This document shows, piece after piece, positions 58,466 through 64,000 of a stretch of DNA of 64,000 bases. The stretch covers positions 2,418,001 to 2,482,000 of the forward strand of contig NC_087068.1 in the NCBI RefSeq assembly GCF_963678635.1. Direction: 5' to 3'. This stretch comes from Symsagittifera roscoffensis (taxonomy: Eukaryota > Xenacoelomorpha > Acoela > Convolutidae). Position 1 is the stretch's first letter; every line of letters begins with the position of its first letter. A program made the position numbers and the translations under genes. A model generated the notes under the pieces. It saw nothing but the letters and a program-made list of their open reading frames with translations, was not told the DNA's origin and searched no databases.

Positions 58466-59412
58466 TCACTGATAGTAGGATTTCCATTCTTTTGTTGATG
58501 TCGTCGCAAACGATTCTTTACTGCTTTCATAGTTTTTATCCTCGTCGTCATCGTCGTCGTTGGTGGTGGGGAAAAATTCTTTTTTCTGGGTTTTTCTTTT
58601 GTCGGATTGCTTGGTTCTGTGTTTGAAAGTTGTCGATCGAGTCTTCGAAGAGGAGGGTTTTGATCTCTTCGATTCCTCAGTTGTCGGGTTGTCGTCGGAG
58701 ACAAAGTAGGAAGAAGTTGAGGGCTTAGCTGCTTCGCTCTTAAGCGAGCGGAGAATCTGTTTGGCATAAGTGTTGGACACCAAACTAGGATCAAGATTCA
58801 GTTCTTTCAAAATTTGTGGATAAAATACACCCTCAAGTTTTTTTGTGTTTTGCTGTGTATCGTACAAAAAAGATTCAATTTTAACGAGTGTTGGTTTTCC
58901 TTGAATTAGAACATATCCATCAACGTCTAAAGTCAGGGATTCAACTTTGAACAACTGCTTTAACACTATGTTTGCCCTTTCCAATTTATTAGCTTCCAAT
59001 AGCTCTTGAATGGATTCCATAACTTTTCGAAACACTTCAGCGGTTTTTCCATTACTTTTTTCATCGTTTTTTTTTCTATTCTCTTTGAGTTTGTCTGCTG
59101 CAGTGAATTGTATGATTCAAAATTTTTTTCTGATTCATCATCACCATCACCACTGAAATTAGTAAGTGCAGATAAATTTCTTTTGCGAAGATTTGGTACT
59201 ACATTACTAGGGGTTAAAGGAATAGGAGATGTTGGGTTTAATGGTGGTGGAGAGTCACGGCTGATATTTCGTTCTCGAAATCGTTGTATGTAATTGAGTT
59301 GAGATGATTTGTCGTTAATTAATGGATTATGAAGGATTTGAGATTGTGGTGCAGTTTTTTCATCTGGAGCATATGTTTTTCGAGGAATGAGGATGAATTC
59401 TTCAGCATACAT
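58466..59412 (-). pseudogene. Conserved Polinton protein (core/structural type), split by a frameshift
   Basis: Two frames make one protein of about 315 residues. The first (59412-58966) starts MYAEEFILIPRKTYAPDEKT, a recurrent opening for this Polinton family, and runs into a Pro/Ser-rich linker (SPPPLNPTSPIPLTPSN). The second frame (from about 59035 to 58466) holds a compact domain with GYVLIQGKPTLVKIESFLYD and LVSNTYAKQILRSLKSE. A low-complexity tail rich in Ser, Lys and Asp ends in a run of Asp. The frame change falls near 59030-59060, near a homopolymer run. It sits between integrase and the small conserved gene. The exact function is unknown to me; a scaffold or core role is a guess. 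Confidence 0.65.
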
Positions 59413-59422
59413 GCCTGAGGTT

Positions 59423-59680
59423 CTAGTTTTTCAGATAAATGTAACACGATTCTCCGATTGATTTCACCAGTGAAATATTGTTTGCCAAAATTTTTCGTTT
59501 TTCTCGAATACTAAACTTAGGGTCAACAATTTTTTCAAATGGTACTTTCTTACTCTCGATGAAACTTTTGTTGGCTGGAACATGTCCCAGAAAAACATTT
59601 ACAAAACAATGGCAGAGAAATCTAATAAAATTTGAATCAGCTCCTGTCAAAATTGATCTACAATGGTGACTATTGAGCAT
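59423..59680 (-). CDS. Small conserved Polinton protein of unknown function
   Basis: The protein has about 85 residues from the ATG at 59680, which overlaps the ATPase stop by 11 bases; an earlier ATG is at 59713. It contains SILTGADSNFIRFLCHCFVN followed by VFLGHVPANKSF and, later, REKRKILANN. A small helical protein with this pattern (residues like DxxxIxxLCECxxNxLxGxxP and LxxKRKIL) recurs next to the ATPase in Polintons. No enzymatic motif is visible. Its C-terminus differs from the usual Gly-rich end, so a late frameshift is possible. Confidence 0.6.
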   Translation of the reverse strand: MLNSHHCRSILTGADSNFIRFLCHCFVNVFLGHVPANKSFIESKKVPFEKIVDPKFSIREKRKILANNISLVKSIGESCYIYLKN

Positions 59681-60362
59681 TTGCTTCAATATACATAATT
59701 CTTTCTCTTTCATTTTCAAGAGATGTGATAACTGCTTTTGAGGATGGTAAATAGAAAAGGGTTGGTGATGGTGGAACTATGTTTGACGAATAACGAAGAC
59801 ATTCTGAAGTTCTGGGATCCAATTCTATCAACAGATGACCGAAATCTTCTTTCGTTGCCAACTGATACGCATGACGGAGGAATTTTGCATTATTCAATTG
59901 TCTGCCTAAATAATCAATTTGTTGAATGTCTCGAGGTGATTTGAACAAAATTAAGTGAGTTGTATTCAAATCTATTGTACGTGATTGCTTACTTTGCTGA
60001 AATAAATTGTGCTTGACATAAATAACATGAACATTTTTATGTCGGCCTGCTGTAGCTAATTTAACAAAATCTTTTTCATTAAAAATTTCTTCACAGGTAT
60101 CATCAAAGACAATCATACAATCTCGTAAGTAATTAACAATTTCAAAGCTGGACAATTTTATAAATTCAATATCAAATTTGTTGTGAGAAACAAAGGAACG
60201 GTATTTGGGTTGATCGTGAAGATAAAAAAAAAATATTTTGTTATACGATGGATAGAATGTACCTTTGAGAAGCATTTGAAAAATTAAATCAGTTTTGCCA
60301 GATCCCGAGGGACCTGAAACGAACATAAACAGACGATCTTTTGTTGAAATGATCTTATTCAT
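59670..60362 (-). CDS. ATP: Polinton genome-packaging ATPase (FtsK/HerA-like)
   Basis: The protein has 230 residues from the ATG at 60362, which lies directly after the stop of the membrane-protein gene; the open frame extends up to 60422 without another ATG. Walker A is SGPSGSGKT at residues 16-24. Walker B is CMIVFDD ending at residues 87-88. A TAGRHKNVHVIYVKHNLFQQ stretch (residues 104-123) supplies the sensor and the conserved Gln. Such ATPases translocate DNA into the preformed capsid in Polintons, virophages and other double jelly-roll viruses. The gene is intact. Confidence 0.92.
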   Translation of the reverse strand: MNKIISTKDRLFMFVSGPSGSGKTDLIFQMLLKGTFYPSYNKIFFFYLHDQPKYRSFVSHNKFDIEFIKLSSFEIVNYLRDCMIVFDDTCEEIFNEKDFVKLATAGRHKNVHVIYVKHNLFQQSKQSRTIDLNTTHLILFKSPRDIQQIDYLGRQLNNAKFLRHAYQLATKEDFGHLLIELDPRTSECLRYSSNIVPPSPTLFYLPSSKAVITSLENERERIMYIEANAQ

Positions 60363-60364
60363 TA

Positions 60365-60655
60365 TTATAATTTGGGATTGGGTAACATGTAACCAACTGT
60401 ACTGGATAGTATTGAAAGCCAAATGGCAGTCTCGTCACAACTAAGATTGTAAAAAGACAATTTTGAAATAGATAAAGAGAGCAAAATGAAAATGAAACAG
60501 ACTTGTGTGAAAAAGACAACTTCTGCAGACGGAAGAGAAACAGAATTACAAAATTTCCAAGACCTGTTTTCGTGAGATAAAGACTGTTCGACACCACCAA
60601 TGTCTACAAAGTCGCAATCATTGTTCTCGACAGTGGTGGCTTCTTCAATTTCCAT
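60365..60655 (-). CDS. Small membrane protein with two hydrophobic segments
   Basis: The protein has about 96 residues from the ATG at 60655 (MEIEEATTV). The acidic N-terminus is followed by a first hydrophobic segment, EVVFFTQVCFIFILLSLSIS, and then, after SFYNLSCDETA, a second, IWLSILSSTVGYMLPNPKL, ending with the protein. A short protein ending in a WxSLLSSxxGYxLPxPxL pattern is recurrent beside the Polinton ATPase and is probably a virion membrane or assembly factor. Its ATG overlaps the end of the upstream small gene by 11 bases. Intact. Confidence 0.7.
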   Translation of the reverse strand: MEIEEATTVENNDCDFVDIGGVEQSLSHENRSWKFCNSVSLPSAEVVFFTQVCFIFILLSLSISKLSFYNLSCDETAIWLSILSSTVGYMLPNPKL

Positions 60656-60942
60656 GTTTACTGGAAGACTTTTTTTGCTTATTTGTATCAAGGTTGATAG
60701 TTACAACTGCATACCAATCGCCTTTTTTTCTCTCTGATCTATTGCCGTTTGGTTTGTAGTTTATTATATATCTTGCTATATTTTTGTCTGTCAGAAGTAT
60801 CCGAACAATTTTTTCTACGTTTCCGGTACTGATTTCGTCTAATAACTCTTTTGGTAAATTCTCACCTGTTAAACTCACATTTTGTGTGTTTTCTTTTGGC
60901 AAAAATATTTTTTTTGAAATTTTGAATTTTCAAACACGACAT
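60645..60942 (-). CDS. Small protein of unknown function, paralogue-like to 61041-61340
   Basis: The open frame from about 60902 has no ATG. It reads LTGENLPKELLDEISTGNVE, then KIVRILLTDKNIARYIINYK and GDWYAVVTINLDTN. The only nearby ATG (60942) is in another frame, separated by an A-rich run, so the start is either non-standard or broken by a frameshift. The LPKEL...NVEKI block followed by two strand-like segments resembles the neighbouring gene at 61041-61340 (LPAELKELVKTDNVEEI, AAHFVVKFKS). I recognise no domain. Confidence 0.45.
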
Positions 60943-61040
60943 GTTAGCAACTAGTAAGCACACAAGATCAAAAGAAAATGAAAACAATCAATAAATATAT
61001 TTATTATGATTCACAAAACTTGGCATATATATGTGATTCG
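60943..61040. other. Short AT-rich intergenic gap in the cluster
   Basis: This is one of the few real gaps in the minus-strand cluster, about 100 bases. It includes a TATATATGT stretch just right of 61020. No gene or known signal. Confidence 0.4.
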
Positions 61041-61340
61041 TCATTTCGGTTCAACAGGCAAATCAACTCCTCGTTCAATGAAGAAAAACTCATATTTTGT
61101 GAATTTGTCATGGTTGCAATTAGATTTGAACTTAACAACAAAATGAGCAGCAACTCTGATAGTGGCTTGAACTAAATGTATTTCCTCAACGTTATCAGTT
61201 TTGACTAATTCTTTCAGTTCAGCTGGAAGCTGATGGTCATGCAAATGGATTTGTCTTCTCTCTCCCAGCTGAGGTTGCAGCCCTTCCAGGTTGAGATTGA
61301 ACAACGGAATTGACTGGCGAAACTCCTGGAGTCTGGACAT
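61041..61340 (-). CDS. Small protein of unknown function, paralogue-like to 60645-60942
   Basis: The protein has 99 residues from the ATG at 61340 (MSRLQEF). It has a Gln/Leu-rich N-terminus, then HDHQLPAELKELVKTDNVEE, then a strand-rich part (VAAHFVVKFKS, YEFFFIERG). It overlaps the end of the preceding gene by about 100 bases in another frame. The LPxEL...NVExI block and the strands are echoed in the next gene downstream, suggesting tandem duplication. Function unknown. Confidence 0.5.
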   Translation of the reverse strand: MSRLQEFRQSIPLFNLNLEGLQPQLGERRQIHLHDHQLPAELKELVKTDNVEEIHLVQATIRVAAHFVVKFKSNCNHDKFTKYEFFFIERGVDLPVEPK

Positions 61341-61581
61341 TGTACAGGTGAAAGTAGTCAAGAACTGTAAAAAATTTCCGTAAATAGTCGATTTCGATAT
61401 CGTTCAGTGTAATTTGTTCGAGTTTTTGCAAGAGTGGTTTTCCTCGAAAATCCAATATGCCTGTCCGCGTAAGAGTAACTTTAATTCTTGGTGTTAAATT
61501 GTTTTCAGGACTCTGATTAGTCATTGAAGCGTAAACCACCAAATTTGGAGATAAGGTTGTTTGCATCATTGGACAGTTCAT
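61237..61581 (-). CDS. Small element protein of unknown function
   Basis: The protein has 114 residues from the ATG at 61581, which overlaps the upstream stop (ATGA). It has RIKVTLTRTGILDFRGKPLL followed by EQITLNDIEIDYLRKFFTVL, with alternating hydrophobic positions that suggest a small beta-rich fold. A Ser/Gly/Pro tail follows. I recognise no family. It could also be the N-terminal half of a single gene with 61041-61340, joined by a frameshift in the overlap. Confidence 0.45.
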   Translation of the reverse strand: MNCPMMQTTLSPNLVVYASMTNQSPENNLTPRIKVTLTRTGILDFRGKPLLQKLEQITLNDIEIDYLRKFFTVLDYFHLYNVQTPGVSPVNSVVQSQPGRAATSAGREKTNPFA

Positions 61582-62105
61582 TTTGTAACCAATCGAAAAA
61601 AAACTTTGGATTTTCTACGTGTACAATGCTTTAATAATTGATGCGAGGGAAGTAAATGAGAATGTCGTTTGCAAATATGTTTTTCTTGACCCAATAGCTG
61701 TTCAATCTTTGGGCAGCCAATATGTTCCAAATTTGTCACGGGTAATTTCAAGTATTCAGCCAAAAAAACAGATTTTTGTGTACCTTTAGCAAAAAAATGG
61801 GAATTTGGGTTCCTCAAACGAATGCTGTCAAAAATTTGATCCAAGTATGAGTAAGGGTATTCACCTTCGTCCCAACGAAGCCCGTGTAGAAATTTAGATA
61901 CCCAATTGTACGCTTTTTTCTCTTCTTTTGATAAATTGTTGAATTGAACTGGTGGCAGAAAATGAATTGTATCAATTGTATTAGCAGAGCAAACGGAAAG
62001 TTCCTTTATGATCAAAGGTTTCTTGCCACATTTAACTCCTTCAATATCTAAAATAATGAGATGGTTGAAAAACAATTTTTTAGTTTTCTTTCTTTGGGTT
62101 AACAT
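61578..62105 (-). CDS. RNase H-like DxE protein, possible nuclease
   Basis: The protein has about 175 residues from the ATG at 62105 (MLTQRKK). Near the N-terminus HLIILDIEGVKCGKKPLIIK, then ELSV, reads like the first strands of an RNase H-like fold with a DxE pair, as in DEDD exonucleases. Later it has NLSKEEKKAYNWVSKFLHGL then RWDEGEYPYSYL, and NSHFFAKGTQKSVFLAEYL, a pattern seen in a family of short proteins encoded by mobile elements of insects and other invertebrates. A Cys/His pair group (CPKIEQLL...CKRHSHLLPSH) near the end could bind zinc. Nuclease activity is inference from the DxE pair. Confidence 0.55.
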   Translation of the reverse strand: MLTQRKKTKKLFFNHLIILDIEGVKCGKKPLIIKELSVCSANTIDTIHFLPPVQFNNLSKEEKKAYNWVSKFLHGLRWDEGEYPYSYLDQIFDSIRLRNPNSHFFAKGTQKSVFLAEYLKLPVTNLEHIGCPKIEQLLGQEKHICKRHSHLLPSHQLLKHCTRRKSKVFFRLVTK

Positions 62106-62114
62106 GACTTTCAC

Positions 62115-62522
62115 TCAACATTCCAACAAACGAAATAACTTTGGTTTGAATGTTTTAAGAAATAAGCAAAACGCAATACCTGTCACGTGACCCAGGTAAC
62201 AGTTTTTTATTGGACAAGGCAAAACATATGTGTACCCAGGACCGGTATGATTTTTTTCTTGCAAATATCCCGCTGCTTCATGCAATATAGCATGTATTCT
62301 AAGAAATTTGAAATGTTTCAAGTGTTTGTCGAGCGACGAATTGTCTATTCCAATTAAACCACCATATGGTCTGTTTTTCAAAACAAAATCCAAATTAATA
62401 TCAGCATCCAAATACAAACAAGTAGCTAAAAAATACTGAAATCTGACTGATTTGTCTGGATATTGTGATTTTAAGTCTATGAAAATTTCATGAATGAGTT
62501 TTAAATCGAAAGTTGAAATCAT
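62115..62522 (-). CDS. Element protein of unknown function (HEAAGY motif)
   Basis: The protein has 135 residues from the ATG at 62522 (MISTFDLKLIHEIF). It ends 9 bases before the ATG of the DxE gene. It has FLATCLYLDADINLDFVLKN then RPYGGLIGIDNSS. The most conserved-looking part is HAILHEAAGYLQEKNHTGPG then YTYVLPCP and GHVTGIAFCLF. The HE pair and following Cys and His invite a hydrolase or metal-binding guess, but I do not recognise a family. Intact. Confidence 0.5.
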   Translation of the reverse strand: MISTFDLKLIHEIFIDLKSQYPDKSVRFQYFLATCLYLDADINLDFVLKNRPYGGLIGIDNSSLDKHLKHFKFLRIHAILHEAAGYLQEKNHTGPGYTYVLPCPIKNCYLGHVTGIAFCLFLKTFKPKLFRLLEC

Positions 62523-62569
62523 GTTTACTGAACTCAATATAATAGAAAAGGAATAATGAAAAGTATCAA

Positions 62570-63357
62570 TTAAAACTTAACTTTCTCTTCAACAATAAAT
62601 TTCACAAATAGCACATCAGTATCTACATCAAGTTTTCCATATCCACTTGTCAAAATATCCATTATTTTACAAAAAGCGGCAGAATGGGGTCCATTAATTA
62701 AACTTTCAAATCTTTTCAAAGTTTCTGTATTCATCTCATCTGTTTGAACATGTCTGCTTTCTGTATGTTTCTTTGAAACTGAAGTCGAAATTCTTACGGA
62801 TTTGTTTGACGACGACGATGCAGCAGGCGTAACTGTGTTATCAATTCTCTTCTGTCCCCCAACGGCCGGAGATTTCTTGCAAACGTTTTGATTTGTGAAG
62901 TTTGTTTGTTAGATGATGTTGCAGAAAGCAATAAATTGGGTAAACGTTTTTTGATTGCAGTGAAATCTAACAAATCGAGATTGGCTGCAACAGGTTGTGC
63001 TGAATAAGTGAGAGCCAGCTTAAGCTTGTCAAATAACTCACCGTTTCCTTTGACATCTTTAGCAGGAGAAACTAAGTATTTGAAGCAAGTGAAAATACAA
63101 GGAACACTGAAACATTTTTGGGAAGGAAAAAATTGGTTTAATTGTTCCTCTGAATCTACTTGAATCAATATATGGTAATGAATTTTTTTTTCATTCTCGA
63201 CTGAAAAAGGGCAATATTCAGATTTGAAGTGGCTTCCAAAAGCATAATTTTTAAAAGCAGATAAATTAGGAACTTTTTCAGTAATAACAAATTTGAAATT
63301 TGGTTGAAATTTTTTGAAATAATCAGGTAACACAACTTCGAACATAGCTTCTGCCAT
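62570..63357 (-). pseudogene. HxH-motif protein of unknown function, frameshifted
   Basis: From the ATG at 63357 (MAEAMFEVVL) the frame has FKFVITEKVPNLSAF, then NEKKIHYHILIQVDSEEQLN (His60-x-His62) and TCFKYLVSPAKDVKG (about residues 91-104). A hydrophobic HxH strand followed by a YxxxxxK region recalls HUH replication-initiator domains, but the match is loose. The frame runs out at 62794. A different frame from about 62860 continues with TVTPAASSSSNKSVRISTSV and MNTETLKRFESLINGPHSAA, and then YGKLDVDTDVLFVKFIVEEK, to a stop at 62570. The change lies near the five-base C run (G on the coding strand) at 62856-62860. Both parts look real, so this is one broken gene. Confidence 0.55.
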
Positions 63358-63371
63358 TTTGTAAAGGAAAA

Positions 63372-63743
63372 TCAATTCGAGTCGTGCTTGAAATCGTTTG
63401 TGTTTGAGGAAATTTGAGATTTCCTGGCTGGTTTACAATTAGACTGTGGTTTGTCTTTGTTTTCAACAGTATCAGAAATTTCACTTATTTGCGCCCGGAT
63501 TGACTTTCCCGATTTTAGTAAATTTGAAAATTCATCGCTGCTTAAGGAAAGTCTTTGTACACATTCAAATTCAGCGCATTCAGTTGCTTTTTTGAAAACT
63601 TTCAGGAATACATAAGTTCCAGTTTGGTCATATGTTTTCAATGTAGCACGCACTAATCTTTTACTGTTTTCCGAAATATCGAAATAGCAGTCGCCAAAAT
63701 CTTTATCTGCATTTGCTGTGGTGCTTGTTTTGGTTTTATTCAT
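63372..63743 (-). CDS. Possible PC4-like ssDNA-binding protein
   Basis: The protein has 123 residues with an ATG at 63743. The core reads CYFDISENSKRLVRATLKTY, then TGTYVFLKVFKKATE and VQRLSLSSDEFSNLLKSGKS. Strands, a basic loop and an ISLSxxxWxxL-like end segment resemble the transcriptional coactivator PC4 / p24 fold that binds single-stranded DNA. The C-terminal tail is Ser/Asn/Lys-rich. It is the first gene of the minus-strand cluster, so it may be an early replication helper. The assignment rests on pattern only; a plain unknown protein is the alternative. Confidence 0.5.
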   Translation of the reverse strand: MNKTKTSTTANADKDFGDCYFDISENSKRLVRATLKTYDQTGTYVFLKVFKKATECAEFECVQRLSLSSDEFSNLLKSGKSIRAQISEISDTVENKDKPQSNCKPARKSQISSNTNDFKHDSN

Positions 63744-64000
63744 TTTAACGAGTAAATTTTCAAATTAACTTGATTTAAAACTGAATAGAAAGAAATGAAT
63801 GGTTCCGATTGATTGTATATGTATGCAAAAGAAAGCGTTGTATCTACTTTAATTTATATACACATGTACTTTATATGGCAAAGATATTGGTTTGCAATTT
63901 GGTTCAAATGGATTAGTATTTTGTGCATGTACAACTGATAAAAGTTTCTATGGGTGTCAAAGGTCACAATGTTTAAACGTTATTTTTGATACAAGCTATT
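63744..64000. other. Upstream region of the gene cluster
   Basis: This AT-rich stretch contains ATTTATATACACATG near 63850. It would hold the promoter for the minus-strand cluster. No TGACGTCA palindrome like those at 27353 and 31479 is present, and no terminal repeat is recognised before the window ends. Confidence 0.4.

Noticed and set aside
58450-58794. Minus-strand 114-residue frame
   Set aside because: It is an alternative frame of the Ser/Lys/Asp-rich tail of the 58466-59412 gene and has low complexity.

Overview
The window is AT-rich DNA from a eukaryote, most likely an invertebrate animal. The evidence is a decayed Ty1/copia retrotransposon, old satellites, a short GT-AG intron candidate, and above all the genes of Polinton/Maverick elements, which are virus-like DNA transposons. 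I see no rRNA, no confident tRNA, no bacterial operon and no ordinary host gene. The exact taxon cannot be read from the sequence.

Layout. (1) 1-1909: minus-strand copia relic with LTR, gag with a zinc knuckle, retropepsin, and a bit of reverse transcriptase; the integrase is missing. (2) 1910-19650: mostly non-coding, filled with degenerate tandem repeats. Inside it, at about 8160-10190, lies an old plus-strand relic of a Polinton protein-primed family B DNA polymerase (PolB), full of frameshifts. (3) 19653-36411: PolB family 1. First come about five head-to-tail 960-bp copies of the N-terminal/exonuclease part. Then come two near-identical 4.13-kb units, each with a truncated polB, a minus-strand accessory pseudogene and a divergent promoter with four TGACGTCA palindromes. 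A longer, broken polB reaching the natural C-terminus at 35785 closes the region. (4) 36700-53340: PolB family 2, a second tandem array of internally deleted copies whose polymerase palm is missing. (5) 53341-54480: a GATCCC-rich element, a 17-G run, two extra relics of the protease tail and a tRNA-like box. (6) 54485-63743: a compact minus-strand Polinton gene cluster.

The cluster is read from 63743 down to 54485. In order it holds a possible PC4-like protein, a frameshifted HxH-motif protein, an unknown protein, an RNase H-like DxE protein, an unknown protein, two small paralogue-like proteins, a two-helix membrane protein, a packaging ATPase, a small conserved protein, a broken two-part structural or core protein, a broken DDE integrase, the minor capsid (penton) protein, a basic pVI/mu-like core protein, the major capsid protein and the adenain-type maturation protease. 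The morphogenesis genes (ATPase, penton, core, major capsid, protease) are open. The integrase and every polB copy are broken. The module therefore looks able to encode particle parts but not to replicate or integrate by itself. Several neighbours overlap by exactly 11 nt, as in a packed viral genome.

The most unusual aspects are the repeated, independent amplification of only the polB 5' half in two polB lineages, the CRE-like promoter carried in the 4.13-kb units, and the contrast between open capsid genes and decayed enzymes.
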